A stretch of 64,000 nucleotides of DNA from Bryobacterales bacterium (GTDB taxonomy: Bacteria > Acidobacteriota > Terriglobia > Bryobacterales > Bryobacteraceae), in NCBI GenBank assembly GCA_003166865.1, contig PMUP01000013.1, forward strand, positions 84,383 to 148,382, in the 5' to 3' direction. Both the position numbers and the translations under genes were made by a program. A model generated the notes under the pieces. That model saw only the letters and a list, made by a program, of their open reading frames with translations. It searched no databases and was not told where the DNA came from. Below are positions 1 through 8,942 of this stretch, in pieces (the stretch's first letter is position 1; each line of letters begins with the position of its first letter).

Positions 1-1301
1 GGGCGATACAGATCGTGCTGCATATCGTCCTCGCGCGACCAGGTGAGCTTTACTGGATTGCCAATAGCCTTGGAAATCTCAACCGCTTCGCCGACGAAAT
101 CGTCTCCGCCGCGACGGCCAAATCCGCCGCCGAGGTACATGGTGTGGATCTGGATCTTATCGGGAGGAAGACCGGTGATTTTGGCCGTGGTCCCCATGGC
201 CGCGGTCTGGATTTGCGTGGAAACCCAAACTTCGCAGCTGGCGGCGCGCACATCGGCGGTGCAATTCATCGGCTCCATGGGAGCGTGCGACAAGTACGGC
301 ACTTCATAAACGGCCTCGAGTTTCTTTGCGCCGCTGGCGAGCGCGGCGTTAACGTCGCCATCATTGCGGGCCACCGCGCCGGGCTTTTCGGCGAGATTCA
401 CGAACAGCTCGCGAATGCTGGCGCTGCTGAGATTGGCGTTCTTGCCCTCGTCAAACTGAACCTGCAGCGCGCGCCGGCCTTCCATGGCGGACCAGGTGTT
501 GTCGGCGATGACAGCCACGCCGCGCGAGATCTGGACAACTTGCTTGACGCCGGGGACGGCCTTGGTTTTCGTATCGTCGAAGCTGGCTACTTTTCCGCCG
601 AAGACGGGGCAGCGCGCGACCACGGCGTAAAGCATGCCGGGACGGCGTGCATCGAGACCAAAGGCAGCAGTGCCGTTCACCTTGCCTGGAGTGTCCAGGC
701 GCTTGGGCGATGTCCCGATCAGGTGGAATTGGCTCGGATCCTTCACCGCGACTTTGGCAGGCGCCGGCAGCTTTCCCGCGGCGTCCGCGAGACTGCCATA
801 GCTCAAGCGCGCGTTGGTGGCGGTGTTGATGATCTGTCCATTCTCAGTGCGAAGCTGCGATTTTGCGACGCCCCACTTTTGCGCGGCGGCATCGAGCAAC
901 ATGTCGCGGGCGGACGCGCCGGCTTTGCGCAGAGGATCCCAGCAAGTGCGGATGCTCATGCTGCCGAAGGTGCCTTGCAGCGGACCGTAGGCGGGGTCGA
1001 CTGGTGCAAATTCGGTGCGGACCTGTTTCCAATCGCAGTCCAGCTCTTCGGCCAGCAACTGCGAGAGCGAAGTCATCGGGCCCTGGCCCATTTCCGATTT
1101 GTGGATCGAGAAGCTGACGATGTCGTCGCCACCGACATGGATGAACGCGTTCAGTTTCGTCGAGGTAGTGGCGGCTTCGAGCTTGCTGCTTTCGGGCAAA
1201 TGGAATCCGATAAAGAGGCCGCCCGCGGTGGCTACGCCGGCTTTCAGGAAACCTCGGCGATTTAGGTGGGCGCGTTTTACATGGGAAAGAGTGGCGCTCA
1301 T
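1..1301 (-). CDS. Molybdopterin-binding large subunit of an isoquinoline 1-oxidoreductase/aldehyde oxidase-type dehydrogenase, C-terminus cut off by the window edge
   Basis: The minus strand is open from an ATG at 1301 to the left edge, about 433 codons with no stop. The N-terminus carries a twin-arginine signal ([15 protein letters not shown]), so the protein is probably exported folded to the periplasm. Residues that follow match the xanthine dehydrogenase/IorB family: a [12 protein letters not shown] segment, the GGGFGRRG cofactor-binding motif, and WSREDD near the edge. In this family the large subunit binds molybdopterin-cytosine dinucleotide and hydroxylates an aldehyde or N-heterocycle. 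Its ATG overlaps the stop of the iron-sulfur subunit as ATGA, so the two are translationally coupled. The substrate cannot be told from sequence. The plus-strand open frame over this stretch is a shadow. Confidence 0.9.
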   Translation of the reverse strand, partial: MSATLSHVKRAHLNRRGFLKAGVATAGGLFIGFHLPESSKLEAATTSTKLNAFIHVGGDDIVSFSIHKSEMGQGPMTSLSQLLAEELDCDWKQVRTEFAPVDPAYGPLQGTFGSMSIRTCWDPLRKAGASARDMLLDAAAQKWGVAKSQLRTENGQIINTATNARLSYGSLADAAGKLPAPAKVAVKDPSQFHLIGTSPKRLDTPGKVNGTAAFGLDARRPGMLYAVVARCPVFGGKVASFDDTKTKAVPGVKQVVQISRGVAVIADNTWSAMEGRRALQVQFDEGKNANLSSASIRELFVNLAEKPGAVARNDGDVNAALASGAKKLEAVYEVPYLSHAPMEPMNCTADVRAASCEVWVSTQIQTAAMGTTAKITGLPPDKIQIHTMYLGGGFGRRGGDDFVGEAVEISKAIGNPVKLTWSREDDMQHDLYR

Positions 1302-1810
1302 GCTGCGTCTCCTTCCGCTACGTTCTGCGCAACCGTCGCATTGCGATTGGCAGCGGCCTGATACTGCGCGGCGAGGTGAACGGCATGGCGGATGGCCTGG
1401 TAGGTTCCGCAGCGGCAGATGTTGCCGTGCATGGCCTCGTCGATGTCGGCGTCGGTGGGGTGCGCGGTCTTCTTGAGCAGGCCCACGGCGGTCATGATCT
1501 GGCCGGATTGGCAGTAGCCGCACTGCGGCACGTCGACTTCGATCCACGCGCGCTGTACGGGATGGCTGTTGTCTGACGAAAGGCCTTCGATGGTGGTGAC
1601 GCTCTTGCCGGCGACCGTTGAAATCGGCGTAACGCAGGAGCGGATGGGCTGCCCGTTGATGTGTACGGTGCAGCAGCCGCACAACGCCATGCCGCAGCCG
1701 AACTTGGTGCCGGTCATTCCGAGCGAGTCGCGCAAAACCCATAGCAGCGGCATTTGCGGCGAGACGTCGACGGTTTGTGGCTTTCCATTGAGAGTGAACG
1801 TGACTGGCAT
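1298..1810 (-). CDS. [2Fe-2S] small subunit of the IorA/aldehyde oxidase family
   Basis: This 170-residue protein carries electrons from the molybdenum subunit encoded directly downstream. Two cluster-binding sets are intact: Cys39, Cys44, Cys47 and Cys59 for the plant-type ferredoxin cluster, and Cys97, Cys100, Cys132 and Cys134 for the second [2Fe-2S] cluster of the helical domain (CGYCQSGQ and CRCG motifs). The length is normal for the family. The ATG at 1810 has an AGGAGG ribosome site at 1816-1821. The C-terminal tail of about 20 residues is low complexity. There is no FAD subunit nearby, which fits the two-subunit IorAB type that passes electrons to a cytochrome rather than NAD. The upstream AT-rich stretch (about 1845-1860) may hold the -10 region, but no clear -35 was seen. 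Confidence 0.93.
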   Translation of the reverse strand: MPVTFTLNGKPQTVDVSPQMPLLWVLRDSLGMTGTKFGCGMALCGCCTVHINGQPIRSCVTPISTVAGKSVTTIEGLSSDNSHPVQRAWIEVDVPQCGYCQSGQIMTAVGLLKKTAHPTDADIDEAMHGNICRCGTYQAIRHAVHLAAQYQAAANRNATVAQNVAEGDAA

Positions 1811-2066
1811 CGGGGCCTCCTGGGAGCTGACGGTGTGTATCTCTACTATATAACCAAATGAAACAGGAAGCTCTGATCATAGGCACAGTGTTTTGCTCCA
1901 AAAGGCAGCGCCCTGGCTTGGTACATCTGGAGGCGTTCTCGCAAAGCGGGTTGCACGCACTGTAGACTCGCTCGCGCCGTTATAAAGAGGAGCGGGGTCA
2001 GTCTGAAATATACTCGTTGTGGCCCGGGAGCTTAGAGGCAAAAACCGGGAGAAGGGGGAGCGCGCA

Positions 2067-4139
2067 ATGCCAGGCAGTTTGCCCCAAGACGGTGATCAGG
2101 AGCCCAAATGGGCTTGGTATACGGAGTGGATTGGCAATATCATTACCTTCACTCCCCTCATCTGGATACTCAGCCCGCTGAATGGCTGGATGGATAGCTC
2201 TTCTCATCCGACACTGGCTGCCCTCTGTGTGTTAGCAGTATTGGGCGCTTACGCTATCTCGCTTCAGATTGGCTGGGCTATAGGACGATTTGTAGGGCTG
2301 TTCGCGGCCATTGCCGGATGGGCCATCCTTCGGCTCTTGCTGCCGCCTTTGTGGCCGCAGTTGGTGCGCTTGTCAGCGCTGGTTGTGAAGATAATCCCGC
2401 TGTGTGCGGCGGCCGGAGTGGTCTTGATTTTGCTCTACGGCATCCGTCCAGGAGGATGGATTCGAGCAGTGCTTGACAGCGGTGACTCAAGCGACTCGAC
2501 CACTGCGCTTCGAGTTTTCACCCAGATCGGTGCGGGTTTATTCGGGGTGATCTTCGTTCTGATGCTCGCCTTTGGCAGTCGCACAGCGTACACGTGCTTC
2601 AGGGCGGCAGCATCCTGGTTCATAGTCCTGTTGCTTGCCAAGATCGCCAGCCGGAGCGCCGGAACAGCGAAGACCTTCGGGGGCTTTCTGATCAAGAACA
2701 GCTTCGAGCTGATCCTGGTTTTCATGTGCGTGTCTCTGGGCATGGTTATGGCATCCTTTGCGGTCGACCACATCCCGCCTGATACCCTTCATAAGGTACT
2801 CCTTCAGTGGAAAGACAGGAATTTGTGGCTGGTGAATCATCTGGCAAGGCTCTCTCCAGGTCCTAGACTAGGCTTCTTAATCGTCGGCCTTGTTTACTGG
2901 CTCGAGGCTCACATTCAGAAGAAGTTTGGCGAACGCGCTGGGAGGCGAACCGAAAGCGCCTGGAAGTGGTACAAGGCGGGACAGAAGTGGGTTCAACGAG
3001 CCAATCTGGTCATGTTCTTCGTAGTCTCTTTTACTTTCCTGGACGCACGGGCCGACGGGCCAGCGGCGAAGCTGGAAGCGCGCTTGGACTCGGATGCGCG
3101 CGAATATCGAGACCTCCGGGTCCAAATCCAGAATCGCATCGAAGAGCGAGTCCGGTATCAACTCTACAGCAGTCCACCGCCGGAAATCGTCCGCGCCATC
3201 AAGAATGAGTCCAGCGATAGATCTTTGAAATTTGAACAACGCATAAGCGAACCGAGGGAGCGCGTTCGGGCAGAGTCGGCGCTCGATATGCCGGCCCGGA
3301 AGGAGGCGCTCGAACGCGCCGATACGATAAGCCTCTCGCGTTTGAGAAAATGCCGGGAGGCTGTTAACAAACTAGTAGCCAAGGTTCCACCAGAATGGCT
3401 AGCGTCTGAATTTGGCCACGAGACTGCAAATAAAATCCTCGAAATGCCGACGAAGGCGTTCCTGGAGATTCTAGCGGGGGATCGTCCGGTGCTGCGGAAG
3501 TTCGTCGAGGCGGTCAGCAAGAGCATCACCGGTGACATCTTGGAGCGTCTTGAGCAGTCGTCGCGCGAACTCCGTGATGAAATGTTGCGTACGGAAAATC
3601 CCATCGAGATAGATGGCAAGACCGAAGAGGCAGCGTCGCTGATCGCGGCGAAGCCGCTTGAATTGGCCTCGACGGACATCCAGGGGATCCTTAAGGCCCA
3701 AGAACGGACCTGGGTATCGCCTCCGATCATTGGGCCAAACCCTCCAATGGATAATCCTGTGCAGAAGACTCTCGCGATCGATAAGCTGCGCAAGAAGCGC
3801 GAAGAGCTTCGAAGGCTCCGCGAATTCGGGGACGATGAATCGATTGCCTCTGCAGGGCTCACGGACGCTTTAGTTGAGATCGCACTTCGGAAACCAGATC
3901 AAACGCGTTTGGCACTCATAAGCGAACTCCTCGACAGCTGCCGCGCGCAGGTCGACTCCTTGGTCAGGAATTCCTCGCCACAGTCCGCCCAGAGCGTCAT
4001 CGCCATCGTTGGTGAGAGGGAATACGATCAGGTCAAAAACAAGCCCCTTATGAGTTTAGTCCCGCCGGTGCCAAAGGATACAATCGAGCCAAAATCTAAG
4101 CCTTCGGAGATCCCAGTAAGGCCGGAGAGAATTCACTAA
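2067..4139 (+). CDS. Large membrane protein of unknown function with a long helical cytoplasmic or periplasmic tail
   Basis: I do not recognise this family. The product is about 690 residues. The first half holds roughly seven or eight hydrophobic segments, among them WAILRLLLPPLWPQL, IIPLCAAAGVVLILLYG, IGAGLFGVIFVLMLAFG, ILVFMCVSLGMVMASFA and MFFVVSFTFL. The second half (from about residue 335) is soluble, charged and rich in Arg, Glu, Leu and Ala, with heptad-like runs that suggest long helices or coiled coil. I prefer the ATG at 2067 over the GTG at 2019 because GGGGGAG at 2054-2060 is well placed before it. The reading frame looks less G+C-rich than its neighbours, which may mean later arrival. 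It stands alone on this strand, with no partner gene that suggests a role. Confidence 0.75.
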   Translation: MPGSLPQDGDQEPKWAWYTEWIGNIITFTPLIWILSPLNGWMDSSSHPTLAALCVLAVLGAYAISLQIGWAIGRFVGLFAAIAGWAILRLLLPPLWPQLVRLSALVVKIIPLCAAAGVVLILLYGIRPGGWIRAVLDSGDSSDSTTALRVFTQIGAGLFGVIFVLMLAFGSRTAYTCFRAAASWFIVLLLAKIASRSAGTAKTFGGFLIKNSFELILVFMCVSLGMVMASFAVDHIPPDTLHKVLLQWKDRNLWLVNHLARLSPGPRLGFLIVGLVYWLEAHIQKKFGERAGRRTESAWKWYKAGQKWVQRANLVMFFVVSFTFLDARADGPAAKLEARLDSDAREYRDLRVQIQNRIEERVRYQLYSSPPPEIVRAIKNESSDRSLKFEQRISEPRERVRAESALDMPARKEALERADTISLSRLRKCREAVNKLVAKVPPEWLASEFGHETANKILEMPTKAFLEILAGDRPVLRKFVEAVSKSITGDILERLEQSSRELRDEMLRTENPIEIDGKTEEAASLIAAKPLELASTDIQGILKAQERTWVSPPIIGPNPPMDNPVQKTLAIDKLRKKREELRRLREFGDDESIASAGLTDALVEIALRKPDQTRLALISELLDSCRAQVDSLVRNSSPQSAQSVIAIVGEREYDQVKNKPLMSLVPPVPKDTIEPKSKPSEIPVRPERIH

Positions 4140-4267
4140 ATGCGAATCATGCTAATTGTCCATTCGGCGATCCGGATGGCTATCACCGGGACGAATTGGC
4201 GGAAGGACTGGATGAAAAGAGCCCGGCTCACCATTTGGTAAAGCCGGACCCCGGCCGCTAGCTCACA

Positions 4268-4747
4268 GTGCTACGCTGGCTGTTTATGCAGTTGTCCGAC
4301 ATTTTTCTCGGCCAGGGCGAGCCGAAGTTCACGGATTTGTTGCGCGGCATCTCGATCGGCAAGCTGAAGACGTATCAGCTCTACGACCGCATGAAAGTCC
4401 GTCTGCACCTGGCGAAGCTAAACTCCGAGAACCTTCGCAAGGCGGCGCCGAAGTTTTGGGCAAGACTCAGCGAGAGGGACGAGGAATTTGCCAGCGAACT
4501 GGCGCAGGCCATCCTGGTCTCGCATCTGGACATGATCAAGGCGGTGATCGACGATCTCGGGATTCCCAACCAAGACGGCTTTTTCGACAAAGACATCGAC
4601 GGCTCGAAATATTTTACCGACGGTTGGCAGACGCGGTCCTATGAAAAATTCAAAGACGTCTATCCGCCGCAAGTGCTGCTGTTTTACATCAACCATCTGG
4701 CGTGGGAGTTGGCGAAGAGCGAACAGGTGTTTCAGGTTCCCGCATGA
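4268..4747 (+). CDS. Conserved-looking small protein of unknown function, coupled to the ankyrin gene
   Basis: The product is about 159 residues from a GTG at 4268, or 153 from the ATG at 4286 (MQLSDIFLGQGEP); neither start has a clear ribosome site. The sequence is soluble, helical and mixed charge, with no signal peptide or membrane segment and no motif I can assign. Its stop overlaps the ATG of the ankyrin-repeat gene as ATGA, so the pair is probably one transcriptional and translational unit. The codon pattern and a smooth amino-acid composition make a real gene likely. The function is unknown. Confidence 0.72.
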   Translation: MLRWLFMQLSDIFLGQGEPKFTDLLRGISIGKLKTYQLYDRMKVRLHLAKLNSENLRKAAPKFWARLSERDEEFASELAQAILVSHLDMIKAVIDDLGIPNQDGFFDKDIDGSKYFTDGWQTRSYEKFKDVYPPQVLLFYINHLAWELAKSEQVFQVPA

Positions 4748-5400
4748 GCCAACAATTCTTCGAGGCGATCCGCGCGGGCGATCGCGGCAAGGTGGAGGAG
4801 CTGCTTAACGCGAACGCGGGGCTGCTGGGCGCGAAGGACGAGAAAGATCTGGGTCCGTACACTGCGGCGAAATATTCCGGGCGCAACGAGATTGCGGCGC
4901 TGTTGCTCGAAAGGGGCGTGGAGCTGGACGTGTTCGCCGCTTGCATGGCGGGAGCGCGGGAACGCGCGGTTGAATTGATTGGCCAGGAGCCCGAGCTGGT
5001 CAAAACATACAGCCATGACGGCTGGACGCCGCTGCATTTGGCGTGCTTCTTTGGGCATGCAACGCTTGCGGAAATGCTCATCGCGCAGGGGGCGGAGGTG
5101 AACGCGCGATCGCGCAACGGAATGCAGAACACTCCGCTTCACGCCGCAGCCGCGGGACGGAATCGGGACGCCGTGCGCGTGCTTCTGGAACACGGCGCCG
5201 ATGTCAACGCGCGGCAGGAGGGCGGATGGAGGGCGCTGCACGCCGCGTCGCAAAATGGGGACGTGGAGATGGTTCGGCTGCTCATCGCGGGCGGCGCGGA
5301 TGTGCAGGCTCGAGCTGAAAACCAGCAGAACGCGCTGGATATGGCCTTGACTAAGGGCCATCCGGCCGTAGTGGAAGTGTTGGAAGCGTACGCCCAATAA
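4744..5400 (+). CDS. Ankyrin-repeat protein
   Basis: The 218-residue protein is built almost wholly of ankyrin repeats. Recurrent signatures include DGWTPLHLACFFGH, NTPLHAAAAGRN, GWRALHAASQNGD and the inter-repeat turns GAEVNARS and GADVNARQ, giving about six repeats. Ankyrin domains bind partner proteins, and no catalytic domain is attached. No signal peptide is visible, so it is predicted to be cytoplasmic. The start at 4744 is chosen because it forms the ATGA overlap with the preceding gene. The partner is unknown; the upstream unknown protein is the first candidate. Confidence 0.92.
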   Translation: MSQQFFEAIRAGDRGKVEELLNANAGLLGAKDEKDLGPYTAAKYSGRNEIAALLLERGVELDVFAACMAGARERAVELIGQEPELVKTYSHDGWTPLHLACFFGHATLAEMLIAQGAEVNARSRNGMQNTPLHAAAAGRNRDAVRVLLEHGADVNARQEGGWRALHAASQNGDVEMVRLLIAGGADVQARAENQQNALDMALTKGHPAVVEVLEAYAQ

Positions 5401-5410
5401 TCAGACAACA

Positions 5411-6427
5411 GTGGTCGAAGATCAAATCCAACAATTACAGGCGGCCGCGCTGGCGCGGATCGAAGAAGCGAGGGATCGGGACGCGCTCGAGCAAGTGCGC
5501 GTGGACGTGCTGGGGCGCAAGGGATCGCTGGCGCAGTTCGACCTGGGCAAGCTACCCTCCGAAGAGCGGAAAATTGCGGGCAAGGCGCTAAACGCTGCAA
5601 AACAAGTACTGGCAAGCGCGTTTGAAACAAAAGATCAGACCTTTGCGGCGGAGGCGCTCAACTCCCGGCTGAAGCAGGAATGGCTGGATTTGACGCTGCC
5701 CGCGCCGGGCCCCCGGCCGGGAAGCCTGCACCCAGTAACCATCATCCAGAACGAGATTGAAGATCTGTTCACTTCGCTCGGGTTCGCGGTGCTGGATGGT
5801 CCGGAAGTGGAAACCGAATATCACAACTTCGACGCGCTCAACATTCCGCCCGAGCATCCGGCGCGCGATATGCAGGACACGTTCTGGCTCTCTAACGGCC
5901 ATTTGCTGCGCACGCATACGTCGCCGGTGCAAGTGCGCGGCATGGAAAGGCTGGGGCCGCCGCTGCGCATGATCGCGCCCGGCCGCGTGTTCCGCAACGA
6001 GGAAGTGGACGCGTCGCACGAGCACACGTTTTATCAACTGGAAGGCATGATGGTGGACCGCAAGGTCTCGGTGGCGCACCTGATCTATTTCATGAAGACG
6101 CTGCTGAGCGCGATCTTTCATCGCGAGGCGGTGGTGCGGTTGCGTCCGGGCTATTTTCCGTTCGTGGAGCCTGGCTTCGAGCTGGACATCGGCTGCCTGA
6201 TTTGCGCCGGAGTTGGTTGTCCGGTGTGCAAGCAGAGCGGATGGGTGGAGTTGCTGCCGTGCGGCTTGGTGCATCCTAACGTGCTGCGCATGAGCGGGAT
6301 CGATCCAGATGAGTGGGGCGGTTTTGCGTTCGGCCTGGGACTGACGCGGCTGGCGATGATGCGCTACGGCATCGACGACATTCGCCTGTTTGCGAGCGGC
6401 GATTTGAGGTTCTTGCGGCAGTTTTGA
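5411..6427 (+). CDS. pheS: Phenylalanine--tRNA ligase alpha subunit
   Basis: PheS is the catalytic subunit of the alpha2-beta2 enzyme that charges tRNA-Phe. The 338-residue length is standard. The N-terminal 90 residues form the helical tRNA-contacting arm. The class II core follows: motif 2 around GRVFRNEEVDASHEHTFYQLEG-like residues (HTFYQLEG), and motif 3 with GLGLTRLAMMRYGIDDIR at the C-terminus. A CxxxxxCxxC-type cluster (CLICAGVGCPVC) lies between, as in many bacterial PheS proteins. The start is a GTG at 5411, 10 nt after the ankyrin stop. It is followed 16 nt later by pheT, the usual operon. Confidence 0.97.
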   Translation: MVEDQIQQLQAAALARIEEARDRDALEQVRVDVLGRKGSLAQFDLGKLPSEERKIAGKALNAAKQVLASAFETKDQTFAAEALNSRLKQEWLDLTLPAPGPRPGSLHPVTIIQNEIEDLFTSLGFAVLDGPEVETEYHNFDALNIPPEHPARDMQDTFWLSNGHLLRTHTSPVQVRGMERLGPPLRMIAPGRVFRNEEVDASHEHTFYQLEGMMVDRKVSVAHLIYFMKTLLSAIFHREAVVRLRPGYFPFVEPGFELDIGCLICAGVGCPVCKQSGWVELLPCGLVHPNVLRMSGIDPDEWGGFAFGLGLTRLAMMRYGIDDIRLFASGDLRFLRQF

Positions 6428-6443
6428 GCGCCGATAGACAGCG

Positions 6444-8423
6444 ATGAGATTTTCCTACAACTGGATTCGTGAGCTGGTTCCGGGCCTGGACGCGGAGCCC
6501 GCGGAGTTGATGCGGCTGATCACGATGAAGACGGCCGAATGCGAGGGGTTGGAACGGGTGGGCGCGGACACCGTGATCGAGGTGGACAACAAGTCGCTGA
6601 CGCATCGGCCGGATTTGTGGGGGCATTATGGAATGGCGCGCGAAGCGGCCGCGATCATGCATGGGAAACTGCGCGATCCGGTGAAACTGGATTTGTTGCC
6701 AAAGGGCAAAGCGCCGGTGGAGATCGCGATTGAGGATTTTGCTCTGTGTCCGCGGTATAGCGCGCTGGTTTTCGAGAACGTCACGGTGCGGCCGTCGCCG
6801 ATGTGGCTGCAGGATCGCTTGAAATCAATCGGGCTAAACGCGATCAACAACATCGTCGATGTGACCAACTACGTTATGTCGGAACTGGCGCAGCCGATGC
6901 ATGCGTTCGATGCCGCGAAGCTCCATGGCCCCACGATTTTCGTGCGCGGCGCGCGCGCAGGCGAGCAGATTGTTGCGTTGAACGAGGAGAGCTACAATCT
7001 GAGCCCGGCGAATCTGGTGATCGCCGATGCGGAAGCGCCCATCGCGCTGGCGGGAGTGATCGGCGGATTGCATAGCGCGATTGGGTCGGACACCAAACGC
7101 ATTGTGTTGGAGAGCGCGAATTTCCAAGCGGCGAGCGTGCGGAAAACCTCGGTTGCATTGAAGCTGCGCACGGATGCATCCATGCGATTCGAAAAGTCCC
7201 AAGACCCGTTGAGTACGGTGCGAGGCTTGGCGCGAGCGGTGGAATTGCTGGCGGAGGTCTCGCCGGGGATTCGGCTGGTTGGTGGCCTGGCCGACTCGCA
7301 TGGCGAGCTGAAAACGCCCGCTCCCATCGAATTGAGTGTCGATTGGTTGAAGGCCAAGCTGGGGCGCGAGCTGGATGCGCGCGAGGTACGATCGATTCTC
7401 GAGTCGCTCGAATTTGGCGTGCGGGAAAGCGCGCCCGGCCGTTTCCTAGTCACAGTGCCGAGCTGGCGGGCGACCAAAGACATTTCGATCAAGGATGATC
7501 TGTTGGAGGAAGTCGGACGCATGGTGGGGTACGAGTCCATCACACCGCAGGCGCCGCTGATCGAATCCGTTGTGCCGCCCGAGGACGCCTCGCGCAAGTA
7601 TTTGCGCCGCGTACGCAATATGGCCACGGCGCAGGGATTCACCGAAGTCTACAATTACTCGTTCGTCACGGAAGAAATGGCGCGGGCGTTCCACATGAAT
7701 TTGGAGGAGCACGTGGGAGTCGCGAACCCGATCGCCTCCGGTCAAACGCTTTTGCGCGCCAGCCTGCTGCCGGCGATTCTTAAGAACATACTCGACAACA
7801 GCCGTCACTTGGGGACATTCAGGCTGTTCGAAATTGGGCGCGAGATTCATGCGCGCGACGGGGCGCTGCCGGAAGAAGTCCCGCATTTCGCAGCCGCGAT
7901 GTACGCGCGTGAGGGTGATGGCCGCGAGTCGCTGTTTGAGTTGAAGCGCCTGGCGGAGTGCCTGATGGATGGATGTCAATTGCGGCCAGCCACGGCGCGA
8001 GCTTTTGAACATCCCGAGCGAGCGGCGATCATCGCGTGGCGTAGCGAAGAGATCGGCCGCTTGTTTGAGCTGCACCCGTCGCTGGTGTCCAAGGGTCGCG
8101 CCTCGATTTTGGATCTCGATCTCGGCAGGATGGAGAAGCTCGACCAGCGGGAACGACGCTATGAGGCGATACGGCGCTTTCCCGTGAGTTCCTTCGATAT
8201 CACGGTAGAGGCGCCGCTGCGGGCGCTTGCGGGCGATATTGAACAGAAGCTGGCTGGGGCCGCGGGAAGCGATCTGGTGGAAATCAAGTTCCTGGGCGAG
8301 TACGTGAGGGGAGAGCGAAAGAGCGTCTCGTACCGCCTCAGTGTGGGGGCGTGGGATCGCACGTTAACCTCCGAGGAAGTGGGCGTTATCCATGACCGGG
8401 TGATGGCCGCGGTTCCAGATTAG
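6444..8423 (+). CDS. pheT: Phenylalanine--tRNA ligase beta subunit, short form without the EMAP/OB tRNA-binding insert
   Basis: PheT partners PheS and carries the editing domain that removes mischarged tyrosine. The N-terminus (MRFSYNWIRELVPGL) is typical, but the sequence passes from MKTAECEGLERVG directly to VIEVDNKSLTHRPDLWGHYGMAREAAAI. In longer PheT proteins about 110 residues of EMAP-type OB fold lie between those two segments. The B3/B4 editing region, the B5 region, the inactive synthetase-like core and the C-terminal FDX-ACB anticodon-binding domain (from about residue 565) are all present. The total is 659 residues against the usual roughly 790-800. The frame is unbroken, so this looks like a natural short form rather than a frameshift. 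Confidence 0.95.
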   Translation: MRFSYNWIRELVPGLDAEPAELMRLITMKTAECEGLERVGADTVIEVDNKSLTHRPDLWGHYGMAREAAAIMHGKLRDPVKLDLLPKGKAPVEIAIEDFALCPRYSALVFENVTVRPSPMWLQDRLKSIGLNAINNIVDVTNYVMSELAQPMHAFDAAKLHGPTIFVRGARAGEQIVALNEESYNLSPANLVIADAEAPIALAGVIGGLHSAIGSDTKRIVLESANFQAASVRKTSVALKLRTDASMRFEKSQDPLSTVRGLARAVELLAEVSPGIRLVGGLADSHGELKTPAPIELSVDWLKAKLGRELDAREVRSILESLEFGVRESAPGRFLVTVPSWRATKDISIKDDLLEEVGRMVGYESITPQAPLIESVVPPEDASRKYLRRVRNMATAQGFTEVYNYSFVTEEMARAFHMNLEEHVGVANPIASGQTLLRASLLPAILKNILDNSRHLGTFRLFEIGREIHARDGALPEEVPHFAAAMYAREGDGRESLFELKRLAECLMDGCQLRPATARAFEHPERAAIIAWRSEEIGRLFELHPSLVSKGRASILDLDLGRMEKLDQRERRYEAIRRFPVSSFDITVEAPLRALAGDIEQKLAGAAGSDLVEIKFLGEYVRGERKSVSYRLSVGAWDRTLTSEEVGVIHDRVMAAVPD

Positions 8424-8602
8424 TGCACGTGCATGGGATCGCCAAAGTAGCCGATGATCCGCTCGGCGCACAGCCGACAGGCCTCCAGTTCATCAGGATC
8501 GCGCCCTTCGCAGTGCAGCAACTGCTCGTCGCGGACGGCCATGCTGCGCCCGCAAACCCAGTCGTCGCCGTCGCGGGAATGAATATGGTTGAAATCGGTC
8601 AA
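8420..8602 (-). CDS. Small cysteine-containing protein, unknown function
   Basis: This 60-residue frame lies antisense in the gap between pheT and rpmB. It has four cysteines, Cys17, Cys31, Cys42 and Cys45, the last two as CRLC, which could make a small zinc site. The composition is acidic and soluble. Its TAA overlaps the pheT TAG tail to tail. The ATG at 8602 has no strong ribosome site. The main support is that it fills an otherwise empty gap and has a motif-like Cys arrangement; a chance frame cannot be excluded. Confidence 0.5.
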   Translation of the reverse strand: MTDFNHIHSRDGDDWVCGRSMAVRDEQLLHCEGRDPDELEACRLCAERIIGYFGDPMHVH

Positions 8603-8687
8603 GATACTTTGTCAGAATATCAGATCGGTTGCGGCGGCAATTCCCATATTGATAGACTGGATTGTAACCCCAAGGAGCGATAGGACA

Positions 8688-8903
8688 ATGGCGAAAGTAT
8701 GTGATGTGTGCGGACGCGGGCCGCAGTTCGGCAATCGGATCAGCCATGCGCACAACGTCAGCAAGCGCCGCTGGAATATAAACCTGCAGAGCGTTCGCGC
8801 GCTTGTGAACGGCGCGGCCAAGCGCATCCGAGTTTGCACCTCCTGCATCCGCAGCGGCAAGGTTCTAAAGGCCGGCAAAGTTGCGAAGCCTGTGGCCGCG
8901 TAA
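8688..8903 (+). CDS. rpmB: Large-subunit ribosomal protein bL28, zinc-binding form
   Basis: The 71-residue product begins MAKVCDVCGRGPQFGN and continues with ISHAHNVSKRRWNINLQ, both diagnostic of bL28. CxxC pairs at CDVC and CTSC make it a zinc-ribbon (C+) version. The ATG at 8688 is set by AAGGAG at 8672-8677; a longer in-frame extension to 8589 is not part of the family. It is not next to rpmG, its frequent neighbour. The C-terminal tail rich in Lys, Ala and Val is a few residues longer than the core fold. Confidence 0.97.
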   Translation: MAKVCDVCGRGPQFGNRISHAHNVSKRRWNINLQSVRALVNGAAKRIRVCTSCIRSGKVLKAGKVAKPVAA

Positions 8904-8942
8904 GATCTCTCCGCCGCCCTCCGTCCCACTGACGGACTCCCG

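Noticed and set aside
15-1265. Long plus-strand open frame of 416 codons
   Set aside because: It is antisense to the molybdopterin subunit, whose minus-strand translation carries clear family motifs and a Tat signal.
1993-2013. GGGGTCAGTCTGAAATATA resembling the edge of a dispersed repeat
   Set aside because: No second copy was found in the window and no transposase is near.
6429-6436. GCCGATAG before pheT as a sigma-28 -10 box
   Set aside because: No -35 element at a fitting distance, and pheT is a housekeeping gene in an operon with pheS.
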